The notes under the pieces: generated by a model
What the model was told of the DNA's origin: nothing
The model's database searches: none
What the model saw: the letters and a program-made list of their open reading frames with translations, nothing else
Source: Chloroflexota bacterium
GTDB taxonomy: Bacteria; Chloroflexota; Dehalococcoidia; Lucifugimonadales; UBA3495
Reading direction: 5' to 3'
NCBI GenBank assembly: GCA_028873965.1
Contig: JAPPMU010000019.1
Coordinates: forward strand, 1-64,000
Length of the DNA: 64,000 nt
Shown here: one piece after another, positions 18,869-27,883 of the stretch
Layout of the letters: every line of letters begins with the position of its first letter
Position numbering within the stretch: position 1 is the stretch's first letter
Program-made: the position numbers and the translations under genes

Positions 18869-19069
18869 ATGCCAAGACTGAACGCGAAAATCATGTTTGG
18901 ACTGTCGGTCGGGTTCGTCTCGGCGATCCTGTATATGCTGTTATTGCCCCTGTTACCTTTGGGAATGGAGGCGGGCGGGCAGGACACATTGCTGGTCTTT
19001 CTGCTAGGCGCAGCCGGCGGCTTATGGATAATGGTCAGAAGGCAGCAGAGGCGCCCGCCCACAAAATAG
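18869..19069 (+). CDS. Small two-segment membrane protein
   Basis: 66 residues from ATG 18869, which has a strong ribosome site (AAGGAGGTG). Two hydrophobic segments (about 6-31 and 37-57) end in a basic tail (RRQQRRPPTK). Family unknown. It lies 50 bp after ilvD and 7 bp before another small membrane protein, so the three are probably co-transcribed. Confidence 0.6.
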   Translation: MPRLNAKIMFGLSVGFVSAILYMLLLPLLPLGMEAGGQDTLLVFLLGAAGGLWIMVRRQQRRPPTK

Positions 19070-19076
19070 CCTTGCG

Positions 19077-19340
19077 ATGAGAGAGGTTCTGAACATAGCG
19101 GGCCAGGCTGTGGTGATAGCGATCGTCGCTATCGCTTTGGGAACCGGGCTGGCTGCACTTGCTGCCGCGTCGGCGACGGGCAGAACTCTCCTGCTCAACG
19201 TGGCAACCGGCATTGCTATCTGGCGGATTATCACTGTGCTACAGGAAGTGAGGGACCAAAACCGGACTTGCGCGGTCTGCCAACGTCTGAATAGAACCAG
19301 GTGTCCGGTATGCAATACACCACACCAACAGAGTGTGTAG
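19077..19340 (+). CDS. Small membrane protein with a C-terminal zinc-ribbon-like CxxC pair
   Basis: 87 residues. One or two N-terminal membrane segments (VVIAIVAIALGTGLAALAAA, LLNVATGIAIWRIITVL) are followed by a cytoplasmic tail with two cysteine pairs (CAVC and CPVC, 12 residues apart) that could bind zinc. Unknown family. The ATG is 7 bp after the preceding stop. Confidence 0.6.
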   Translation: MREVLNIAGQAVVIAIVAIALGTGLAALAAASATGRTLLLNVATGIAIWRIITVLQEVRDQNRTCAVCQRLNRTRCPVCNTPHQQSV

Positions 19341-19349
19341 GAGGTCGTG

Positions 19350-20159
19350 ATGGCAGCCGCCAACAACCGCGTCCAGCTTGAGAATAAAGGCCCGCTGGCG
19401 GTCATCCGGCTGAACCGGCCCGAGGCGCGCAACGCGCTGTCCCCGCAGATGGTGGACGAGCTGGGCGCTGCCATCAAGTCGTGCCGCGGAGGCGACACGC
19501 GCGCCGTGCTGCTCACGGGCACGGACGGCGCGTTCTGCTCCGGCGCGGACGTCCGCGACTTTGCCCAGCAACTGGATGACGGCGGAGCCGAGGGACTGTC
19601 GGACCATCTCCGGGACCTGGCGGACACCCTCCACCGTGACGTGGTGATGGGCATACGGCGGCTGGACAAGCCCGTGGTCGCGGCTATCAACGGCGTGGCG
19701 GCCGGCGCCGGTTTCAGCCTGGCCCTGGCCTGCGATATCCGCGTCGCCTCGTCGGACGCGCGTTTCCTGCTGGCCTACGCCAACATCGGCTGCACCGCGG
19801 ACGGCGGGTCCACTTACATGCTCCCGCGCATTGTCGGCCAGGGGCGCGCCATGGAGATCTACCTGGCCCGCCAGCCCATCGGCGCCCAGTACGCGCTGGA
19901 ACTGGGACTGGTCAGCCAGGTGTTCGAATCCGGCCATTTTGAACGCCACGCCATGGAGACGGCGGATCGGCTTGCCCAGGGGCCCACCCGCGCCTACGGT
20001 CGGGTCAAGGCCCTGTTCGACGGCAGTTGGGACGCCGACCTGGCGACCCAGCTAGACGCCGAAACCGACGCCATCGCGAACATTGGTTTGACGCGGGACT
20101 TCCAGGAAGGGATAAAGGCATTCTCGCAAAAGCGGCAAGCCTGGTTTCAAGGTTCGTGA
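19350..20159 (+). CDS. Enoyl-CoA hydratase/isomerase family protein
   Basis: Crotonase fold, 269 residues. The CoA-binding and oxyanion-hole regions are NRPEARNALSPQM, GTDGAFCSGADVRDF and AAINGVAAGAGFSLALACDIRVAS. The second catalytic-Glu position of true hydratases (normally after ADGGSTYMLPR) is not obvious, so isomerase or another crotonase activity is possible. ATG 19350 has AGGAGG upstream. Its TGA overlaps the GTG start of pcm. Confidence 0.88.
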   Translation: MAAANNRVQLENKGPLAVIRLNRPEARNALSPQMVDELGAAIKSCRGGDTRAVLLTGTDGAFCSGADVRDFAQQLDDGGAEGLSDHLRDLADTLHRDVVMGIRRLDKPVVAAINGVAAGAGFSLALACDIRVASSDARFLLAYANIGCTADGGSTYMLPRIVGQGRAMEIYLARQPIGAQYALELGLVSQVFESGHFERHAMETADRLAQGPTRAYGRVKALFDGSWDADLATQLDAETDAIANIGLTRDFQEGIKAFSQKRQAWFQGS

Positions 20160-20824
20160 GCCTGTCCTGGATCGGCTTCCTGTCCGACGTGGACCGGACA
20201 CGGCTGTTCGATCACCTGACCAAGACCCTGGGCGACGTGCCGGCGGTGCACGCCATGCGCGCCGTGCCCCGGGAAAAGTTCGTGCCCGAACATCTGCGGC
20301 ACCAGGCGTACCAGAACATTCCCCTGTCGATAGGCTTAGGACAGACCATATCGCAACCCCTGATGGTGGCCACGGCCGCGCAGGCGTTGCAGTTGCGAGG
20401 CGACGAGTACGTTCTGGAAGTGGGCGCCGGCAGCGGATACCAGGCGGCGGTGCTCTCCGCGATGCTGCCCGCCGGGGGCGTGGTTGCCGTGGAGCGGATA
20501 CCGGAACTGGTGGCGATGGCGCGGCGCAACCTGGCCGGCGCCGGTTTCACAAGCGTGAGGGTGTTGGAAGCCGGAGCGGTGTTGGGCGCGCCGGACTGCG
20601 CCCCGTTCGACGCGATACTGGTGTCGGCGTCGGCTCCGTCGGTGCCGGAAACGCTCCTGGCACAACTGAGACCGGGCGGGCGGCTCGTGATGCCGGTGGG
20701 TGAACGCTCGCGTCAGCGGCTGACCCGGGTGTGGCTCCATCCGGACGAACGAGTTTACGAGGAACTGGAACCCTGCAGCTACGTGCCGCTTTTGGGTGAT
20801 GAGGCTTGGCCTGAAGGGTCGTAG
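20156..20824 (+). CDS. pcm: Protein-L-isoaspartate O-methyltransferase
   Basis: Repairs isomerised Asp/Asn residues with SAM. VPREKFVPEHLRHQAYQN, the GQTISQP motif and the SAM site LEVGAGSGYQAAVLS are diagnostic. The start is taken as GTG 20156, overlapping the upstream TGA (GTGA); the frame continues upstream but into non-conserved sequence. About 222 residues, normal length. Confidence 0.9.
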   Translation: MSLSWIGFLSDVDRTRLFDHLTKTLGDVPAVHAMRAVPREKFVPEHLRHQAYQNIPLSIGLGQTISQPLMVATAAQALQLRGDEYVLEVGAGSGYQAAVLSAMLPAGGVVAVERIPELVAMARRNLAGAGFTSVRVLEAGAVLGAPDCAPFDAILVSASAPSVPETLLAQLRPGGRLVMPVGERSRQRLTRVWLHPDERVYEELEPCSYVPLLGDEAWPEGS

Positions 20825-20891
20825 CGCGCCTCCGACGATCACCCAAGGGGTATGGCATAATACCCACAGCAACCAACACGGAGGGACAAAC

Positions 20892-21293
20892 ATGGCCGGA
20901 AAGATCGAGATCCGCCAGATCAACCACGTAACCACCATGGTCAAGGATACGGCCCGGGCCATGGCGTTCTACAACGACCTCCTGGGCATCAAGCAGATCC
21001 AGAGCCAGGTGGACAACCCGGCCATCACCTGGCTGCAACTGGAAAATGGAATCATGGTCCACCTGATCGAGACCGACGAGGCGCCGGCCAAGCCGGGCAA
21101 CATCCACCACGCGTTCCAGGTCGATGACCTGGAGGCGACCCGCGCGACGCTGGAGAGCAGCGGCTACGAGGTCCTGCGCGGCGGTATCCGCTACGACGGC
21201 CAGGCGTATTTCTTCATCGAAGACCCGGATGGCAACAGCGTCGAATTCTGCACGGCGTCGGGTTACGCGCCGGCCCCGCCGCGACCGGCGTAG
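20892..21293 (+). CDS. VOC (glyoxalase/bleomycin resistance) family protein
   Basis: 133 residues. It has paired beta-alpha-beta-beta-beta halves: INHVTTMVKDTARAMAFYNDLLG, then NIHHAFQVDDLEAT and FFIEDPDGNSVEF, with the usual metal-ligand positions (His near the start of each half and the final Glu). ATG 20892 follows GGAGG. The substrate is unknown. A CATAAT box at 20856-20861 may be part of its promoter. Confidence 0.82.
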   Translation: MAGKIEIRQINHVTTMVKDTARAMAFYNDLLGIKQIQSQVDNPAITWLQLENGIMVHLIETDEAPAKPGNIHHAFQVDDLEATRATLESSGYEVLRGGIRYDGQAYFFIEDPDGNSVEFCTASGYAPAPPRPA

Positions 21294-21302
21294 CCTTAGC
21301 CC

Positions 21303-21356
21303 CGTCATTCCGGTGAAAGAACGACCCTCGTACTTGATACGGGGCCGGAATCCAGA
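21303..21356. repeat. Partial P-type repeat
   Basis: CGTCATTCCGGTGAAAG ... GGGGCCGGAATCCAG: only the left half of a P core, ending just before aroK. Confidence 0.5.
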
Positions 21357-21362
21357 ATCGCA

Positions 21363-21914
21363 ATGTCCGCAGCAAACATCATCCTGGTCGGGTTCATGGC
21401 GACGGGCAAGAGCCACGTCGGGCGCATCATATCCCGGCTCACCGGGCGACGGATGACCGACCTGGACGAGGAGATCGTCCGGCGGGCACGCAAGCCCATC
21501 CACCAAATCTTCAGCGACGACGGCGAGATCGTGTTCCGCGCCATGGAGCGTCACGCCGCCCTGACCCTGTGTGAAGGCGGCAACAAGGTCATCGCGGCCG
21601 GCGGCGGCGCCTTCGCGCAGGAACTGACCCGCCAGGTCCTGCTGGAGAACGGGATCGTGTTCTGCCTGACCGCCACGGCGGAAACCATCCACTACCGCAT
21701 CACCAGGGGCAGCCCCAACGCCGCGGTGCGGCCCATGCTGGGGGGCGGCGACCCGTTGGAGCGAATACGCGAACTGCTCGACGAACGCGCGCCGGCCTAC
21801 GCTCAGGCCCATCACGCCGTCGCCACCGACGACCGCACGCCGGAGCAGGTGGCGGACGAGGTGCTGCGCATCTTTGAAACCACCATCGCCGCTGCCGCTG
21901 GGCCGGTAGATTGA
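21363..21914 (+). CDS. aroK: Shikimate kinase
   Basis: Phosphorylates shikimate. P-loop VGFMATGKSHVG (residues 9-20), then the shikimate-binding TDLDEEIVRRA and GGGAFAQE, and RPMLGGG in the lid region. 183 residues. No strong ribosome site before ATG 21363; it sits almost directly on the partial repeat. aroB follows after the inserted fic gene, so the two aro genes form a split operon. Confidence 0.88.
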   Translation: MSAANIILVGFMATGKSHVGRIISRLTGRRMTDLDEEIVRRARKPIHQIFSDDGEIVFRAMERHAALTLCEGGNKVIAAGGGAFAQELTRQVLLENGIVFCLTATAETIHYRITRGSPNAAVRPMLGGGDPLERIRELLDERAPAYAQAHHAVATDDRTPEQVADEVLRIFETTIAAAAGPVD

Positions 21915-21921
21915 CAGCGAT

Positions 21922-23427
21922 ATGATTGCTTACAAATGGGCACCCATTAGACCGCTGACTGACAATTGTGACTACGATTTTTCCGAAATCGACTCGTTGC
22001 AGCGGCAGTGGCTCAACGTCAAGCGGGCTCGTGAGGAGTCGGACCCTGCCACGTATAACGGGTTCCTGGAACGATTGACCCGAAGCTGGGCGATAGAAAC
22101 GGGCATCATTGAAGGGCTGTACACGCTGGACCGCGGAATGACCGAAACGCTGGTAATGCGTGGCATTTCCACAGATATCATAGACCGGAGCGACACTAAC
22201 AAAGAGCCTGAAGAACTGGTTCGCATCCTGGCCGATCACCAAGATGCCGTTGCCGGTGTGTATGCGCACATTAGAGAAGCCCGGCCGATTACGCGCATAG
22301 CTATTCAGCAAATGCACGCCATCCTCACGGGGCATCAGCTCACTTACCGAGCGTTTAATCGGTCAGCAGGTTGGTTTGATGCGCGATTGGAACATGGCAT
22401 CTTCAAGAAGCAGCCTAACAACCCAACCCGACCCGACGGGCAAATCCATGAATACTGTCCACCGGAACAAGTCGAAAGTGAATTAGATAACCTAGTTGAC
22501 TGGTACAGCCAATATCAGCAGGACGAAAACCGCTATCATCCGCTGCTGGTGGCCGCGTGGCTGCATCACAGGTTTACGCAAATCCATCCATTCCCCGATG
22601 GCAACGGTCGTGTGGTGCGCACCATCCTTACCTGGCATCTGGTTAGAGAAGAATATCTGCCCGTTGTGGTGAAAAGGGATGACCGGGCCGATTACATTGA
22701 CGCTCTTGAAAAAGCCGACAGTGGCAACTTGGCGCCATTGGTTGACCTCTTGGTCAGCTTGGAAAGACGCACGATACTCGAAGCTCTTGGCGAACCGGAT
22801 CCTGTCGAACCTGCCGGCGCTTTTGAGCAGGTACTTGACCATATCGTTGATCGAATCGAACATCGCAATGCCGGCCGGGGGGATAAACTGCGCTCGGTCA
22901 ATACAGTTGGCGTTGCGTTGCAGGAACGTGCCGAGGCTCTTCTAACAGAACGTGCCGGGCAAATTGCTTCACGCCTGCGGCAAGCCGGGCGAGGGCTAGA
23001 TTGCCAAGTCATCACGGGAGGACCGGGAGACAAGGAACATTGGTATCGTTGGCAGATAGAGCAAACTGCCAGCAACGCCAGACATTGGGCGAATTTCAAC
23101 GAGGCCAGGTTCTTTGTCAGGCTCACGCTGACGCCGGATCAAGCGCTGCATCAGCCGAGCCTCGTGTTCGTGGTGTCGCTGCATCACACTGAACGGCAAT
23201 TGTCAGGCATCATGGCTGCAACCGCGTTCGCACTCATTGAACATCGCGCCGACAGCGTTTCAGACCAGATTGAGGAAGGCGAATTTCCCTCGTTTATGGA
23301 TTGTACTGCGGAGCCTTTCAAGTTCACTTGGGAAAGCGATGCGGACGATCTACTTCCGCGCCTCAAAGAATGGACCGACCTCTGCTTGACCATCGCGCTC
23401 CGGCAGTGGAGCGGGTATCTTAGCTGA
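21922..23427 (+). CDS. Fic family protein with N-terminal inhibitory motif
   Basis: 501 residues. The Fic core motif is HPFPDGNGRVVR (His222 to Arg233), all catalytic residues present, so AMP-transfer or related activity is plausible. The inhibitory helix motif (S/T)xxxE(G/N) is seen as TGIIEG (residues 60-65), which makes it a class II, self-inhibited Fic protein. A C-terminal ~230 residues carry no motif I know. It lies 7 bp after aroK and 36 bp before aroB, all in one direction. Its lower GC content relative to the aro genes suggests acquisition. Confidence 0.9.
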   Translation: MIAYKWAPIRPLTDNCDYDFSEIDSLQRQWLNVKRAREESDPATYNGFLERLTRSWAIETGIIEGLYTLDRGMTETLVMRGISTDIIDRSDTNKEPEELVRILADHQDAVAGVYAHIREARPITRIAIQQMHAILTGHQLTYRAFNRSAGWFDARLEHGIFKKQPNNPTRPDGQIHEYCPPEQVESELDNLVDWYSQYQQDENRYHPLLVAAWLHHRFTQIHPFPDGNGRVVRTILTWHLVREEYLPVVVKRDDRADYIDALEKADSGNLAPLVDLLVSLERRTILEALGEPDPVEPAGAFEQVLDHIVDRIEHRNAGRGDKLRSVNTVGVALQERAEALLTERAGQIASRLRQAGRGLDCQVITGGPGDKEHWYRWQIEQTASNARHWANFNEARFFVRLTLTPDQALHQPSLVFVVSLHHTERQLSGIMAATAFALIEHRADSVSDQIEEGEFPSFMDCTAEPFKFTWESDADDLLPRLKEWTDLCLTIALRQWSGYLS

Positions 23428-23463
23428 GCGATGCTCGCGCGCCGGAATAAAGGAGTTTCAAAT

Positions 23464-24564
23464 ATGACCAATCCCGACCTTGCCGCGACCGTTCATCACT
23501 CCGGGGGCAGCTACCCCGTCATCGCCGGCTGGGGCGTCATCGAGCGGCTGGGCGAGCACATCCAGGAACTGGGGTTGGGTAACACCGCGTATATCGTCAC
23601 GGACGAGAACGTGATGCGGCCCTACGGAAGAAATGCCCAGTGGGCCCTGCAGCGGGCCGGCATCGCTGCCCATTGCTTCGTCATTCCGGCGGGCGAGACC
23701 AGCAAGTCATTCCAGCAAGCGCAGGAAATCTACGAGTGGCTGGTGAGCCTGCGGGCCGAACGCGGCCAGCCGATCATCGCCATCGGCGGCGGGGTGGCCG
23801 GCGACCTGGGCGGCTTCATCGCCAGCACCTTCCTGCGCGGCGTGCCCTTCGTGCAGGTGCCGACCAGCATGGCGGCCATGGTGGATGCGTCCATCGGCGG
23901 CAAGGTGGCGGTCAACCTGCCCCAGGCCAAGAACATGGTGGGCGCGTTCTACCAGCCCCGGGCGGTCCTGGCCGACGTGCAGGCGCTGTCCACGCTGGGC
24001 AAGCGGGAACTCGCCGAGGGGTGGGCGGAAGCAATCAAGCACGGCCTGATCCTGGACCCGTCGCTGGTTGACGTCTTCGAGGAGCACGCCGAGGCGCTGA
24101 TGGAGGTGGAGCCGGAAATCTCCACCGAGGTCATCCGGCGCAGCATGGCCATCAAGGCCGACGTGGTCAGCCAGGACGAACGGGAGACCCTGGGTATCCG
24201 CATTCTCCTGAACTACGGCCACACCATCGGTCACGCGCTGGAAGCGTCCACCGAGTACGGCCGGTTCATGCACGGCGAGGGCGTATCGGTGGGCATGATG
24301 GGAGCCGGCCGCATCGCCCGGGAGATGGGGATGATCGGCAACGACATCCTGGACCGCCAGCGCGTGCTGCTGGAGCGGTTCAACCTGCCCATCACCGCGC
24401 GCGGCGTTGACCTGAACGGGGTGCGGAGAGCCATGTCGCTGGACAAGAAGACCGTCGGCGGCGCCAACCGCTGGGTGCTGCTGGAAGACGTGGGCCGCGC
24501 CACCGTCCGCCGGGACATTCCCGGCGAAGTAGTGGAGGACACGCTGGCCTGGCTGACGGAGTAA
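23464..24564 (+). CDS. aroB: 3-Dehydroquinate synthase
   Basis: Second step of the shikimate pathway, NAD and divalent metal dependent. GGGVAGDLGGFIASTFLRGVPFVQVPTS, DASIGGKVAVNLPQAKNMVGAFYQP and the metal ligands in the GHTIGHALE motif and the following HGEGVSVGM are all present. ATG 23464 is preceded by AAAGGAG. 366 residues, normal. Confidence 0.93.
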   Translation: MTNPDLAATVHHSGGSYPVIAGWGVIERLGEHIQELGLGNTAYIVTDENVMRPYGRNAQWALQRAGIAAHCFVIPAGETSKSFQQAQEIYEWLVSLRAERGQPIIAIGGGVAGDLGGFIASTFLRGVPFVQVPTSMAAMVDASIGGKVAVNLPQAKNMVGAFYQPRAVLADVQALSTLGKRELAEGWAEAIKHGLILDPSLVDVFEEHAEALMEVEPEISTEVIRRSMAIKADVVSQDERETLGIRILLNYGHTIGHALEASTEYGRFMHGEGVSVGMMGAGRIAREMGMIGNDILDRQRVLLERFNLPITARGVDLNGVRRAMSLDKKTVGGANRWVLLEDVGRATVRRDIPGEVVEDTLAWLTE

Positions 24565-24589
24565 TTGCTCGTATTCCCCAAACAAAAAA

Positions 24590-24629
24590 CGCCCGCCAGT
24601 CCAGCCCGTGAACAGACCGGAGGGCGGGG
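24590..24629. terminator. Possible convergent terminator
   Basis: CCCGCC (24592-24597) and GGCGGG (24623-24628) can pair across the aroB / TSUP convergent gap; the stem is short and the loop large, so the call is weak. Confidence 0.3.
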
Positions 24630-24668
24630 AAGTTTCACTTCGACGTTATCAACTTTGTGGGCGGCCTG

Positions 24669-25772
24669 TCAAACCACCCGCCGCCGGTCGGCGCGGGCCT
24701 CGCGCAATGCCGACAGGCGCCGGCCGCGCCGGGCCTGGCTCACCGCGGCGGCCGCCAGCAGGACGAGGATCGTTGCCGCGACGGCGCCGGATACGCCGAG
24801 AAGCAACACCTGGCTGATCTGCTCCAGCCCGCCCGATCCCAATAGCCGGGCCAACTGACCCAGACCGACGGCGACGCCGGCGTTGAGCACCGTGACGCCA
24901 AACAGGCCGAGAATCCGGCTGGCGTTGACGAACCTCGTGGCCAGAGCTCCCAGCTGGGTGCCTACAGACGCCGACGCGAACATGATGACCGCGATCATCG
25001 GATCTACGTTGCCGCTCAGCGAGTAGAGGAACGCCCCCAGGCTGCCGGTGATGATGATCTGGAACAGATCGGTGCCGATGGCGACGGCCGGCGGGATTCC
25101 CAGCCCGTACACCAGGAACGGCATCAACAGGAACCCGCCTCCCGCGCCCAGCAAAGCCGCGACGAACCCGATGGTGAAGCCGGCGAACACCGGAACGAAC
25201 GCGGACATTTCGTCAATGCCGGCTCCGGGGAAGGCGGGCCGTAAGTTCACCTCGCCGGAAAACCGGGGGCCCGCCAGCATGGGCAGCCGGATCCGCTCCG
25301 GGCCGACGCGCACGCTGCGAAACCAACCGGGAAGGCCGCCGCCCACCCTGGGACCCGGACGGTACCGCAGTTGCCGGATCCAGTTTCCCACCATCAGCGA
25401 ACCCAGGCTCAGGAGCAGCACGAAGTAAACCGCGCCGACCACAGGCCCGGACACGCCGGCGTGCTCCAGTGTGGCGTTGACCCGTTCGCCGGCGAACACG
25501 CCGGGGATCGTGCCGCAGACGATGAGGACGGCCAGGCGCATATCGACGTTGCCCAGGCGGCGGTGGCGAAGGGTGCTGGTAATAGCGGTGCCCATCACCA
25601 TCAGGAGGCCGGTGCCGACGGCGTAGATGGTCGGCACGCCCAGCACCAGGAGGCCGCCGGTGATGAGGAACCCGCCGCCCACGCCGAAAAACCCGGTCAT
25701 GGTGCCGACGATCATTCCCAGCAGCGCCAGCAGCAGGGGCGATACCGTGGCGTCGGCGATGGGGAAGTGCAC
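24669..25772 (-). CDS. TauE/SafE (TSUP) family membrane permease
   Basis: About 367 residues, two repeats each with a glycine-rich motif (MTGFFGVGGGFLITGGLLVLG and VAALLGAGGGFLLMPFLVYGLG) typical of sulfite/organosulfonate exporters. Eight or so membrane segments are visible, with a hydrophilic loop in the middle. The start is GTG 25772, four bases after the upstream stop; the frame is open further up without conservation. Two-gene unit with the small membrane protein upstream. The transported anion is not known. Confidence 0.85.
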   Translation of the reverse strand: MHFPIADATVSPLLLALLGMIVGTMTGFFGVGGGFLITGGLLVLGVPTIYAVGTGLLMVMGTAITSTLRHRRLGNVDMRLAVLIVCGTIPGVFAGERVNATLEHAGVSGPVVGAVYFVLLLSLGSLMVGNWIRQLRYRPGPRVGGGLPGWFRSVRVGPERIRLPMLAGPRFSGEVNLRPAFPGAGIDEMSAFVPVFAGFTIGFVAALLGAGGGFLLMPFLVYGLGIPPAVAIGTDLFQIIITGSLGAFLYSLSGNVDPMIAVIMFASASVGTQLGALATRFVNASRILGLFGVTVLNAGVAVGLGQLARLLGSGGLEQISQVLLLGVSGAVAATILVLLAAAAVSQARRGRRLSALREARADRRRVV

Positions 25773-25773
25773 G

Positions 25774-25968
25774 CTAGTGTCCCCGGCGGGAGCGGTTATC
25801 GGCCGGCGAGCGTCCGCGCGGGCGGGCCAACGCCACGCCACGGGCCACCAGGTCCCAGAAGAAGTACAGCACAACGGCCGTGACCGCCATGGCGGCAATC
25901 ACGCAGACCGCCCACAATATCTTGTGCCGGCTCAACTCCAGCAGGAATTCAGAAAGCGCCTGGTACAT
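25774..25968 (-). CDS. Small single-span membrane protein upstream of the TSUP permease
   Basis: 64 residues: one hydrophobic segment (ILWAVCVIAAMAVTAVVLYFFW) followed by a basic tail. The stop is one base before the TSUP start, so the two are co-translated. Small membrane proteins often precede TSUP genes; an accessory role is inferred. Confidence 0.6.
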   Translation of the reverse strand: MYQALSEFLLELSRHKILWAVCVIAAMAVTAVVLYFFWDLVARGVALARPRGRSPADNRSRRGH

Positions 25969-26068
25969 CTGGGGGCCCTATCGCCGGCAATGACTCGGAA
26001 TGCAGAGGTGAGTCACAATGATATTACGGGTTGGTCACGCCGTGCAGATACAGATAGGATCGAAAGCA

Positions 26069-26208
26069 GGGCCTTTTGGTTGTCATCGCGAGGAGCGCAG
26101 CGCCGTGGCAATCTCGTTGCGGTGGAGTGGTTTGCCGTGGGGGATGCTACCGATCTCGCCAGATTGCCACGCTTCGCGCGCAATGACAAAACTGAAAACC
26201 GAAAGGCC
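26069..26208. repeat. R-core element with GGCCTTT arms
   Basis: An R core (GTCATCGCGAGGAGCGCAG ... CGCGCGCAATGACA) is enclosed by GGCCTTTTGGTT and AACCGAAAGGCC, a different arm set from the E arms. No clear target duplication. Confidence 0.65.
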
Positions 26209-26227
26209 ATCGGTTTGCGCTGTTTGA

Positions 26228-27433
<1,206 letters not shown>

Positions 27434-27437
27434 GCAA

Positions 27438-27587
27438 CTCACGCGTACCCAGTTTGTCATCGCGAGGAGCGCAGCGACGTGGCGATCTCGTTCCCGTGGC
27501 GGCGTTCGTTGCCTTGACGAGATTGCCGCCCCCGCATCAAGTGCGGGGTCGCAATGACAGCCACGGGTGAAACTGGGTACGCGCGAG
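27438..27587. mobile_element. MITE-like element, E arms around an R core
   Basis: Left arm CTCACGCGTACCCAGTTT (27438-27455) and right arm AAACTGGGTACGCGCGAG (27570-27587) enclose an R core. The left flank GCGTGAGCAA (27428-27437) matches GCCTGAGCAA (27783-27792) at 9 of 10 bases if the A-type element that follows is removed, so this copy inserted first. Confidence 0.75.
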
Positions 27588-27591
27588 GCCT

Positions 27592-27777
27592 CAGGGTCTT
27601 TTCAAAGTCCCGGATGGGGTCTTTCACCCCGAACCGTCATTCCCGCGGAAGCGGGAATCCAGCAGGTCGCTGGGTTCGGAATGTTCTGGATTCCGGCTTT
27701 CGCCGGAATGACGGTTCGAGTTGAGGGAATGGGGCCGGCTTTCGCCGGAATGACGGATTAACTTTGGAAAGGCCCTG
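27592..27777. mobile_element. MITE-like element, A arms around a P core, with 9-bp target duplication
   Basis: CAGGGTCTTTTCAAAGT at the left and ACTTTGGAAAGGCCCTG at the right, P-type palindromes inside (27637-27760, with an extra half copy). The exact 9-bp direct repeat GCGAGGCCT lies at 27583-27591 and 27778-27786. It landed in the right edge of the preceding element. Together with that element this accounts for most of the 450-bp gap between tgt and the ABC transporter; I saw nothing else in the gap. Confidence 0.8.
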
Positions 27778-27883
27778 GCGAGGCCTGAGCAAGGCTTGAC
27801 AAACAATTGTGCCGGGCCTACGGTGAGCCGACAGGCCCGGCGCGAGAAACGAAAATATCGACACTGGCGGAGGCGCTGTTGCC

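Noticed and set aside
20547-21815. 422-residue minus-strand frame
   Set aside because: Antisense to pcm, the VOC gene and aroK; part of it reads through a repeat.
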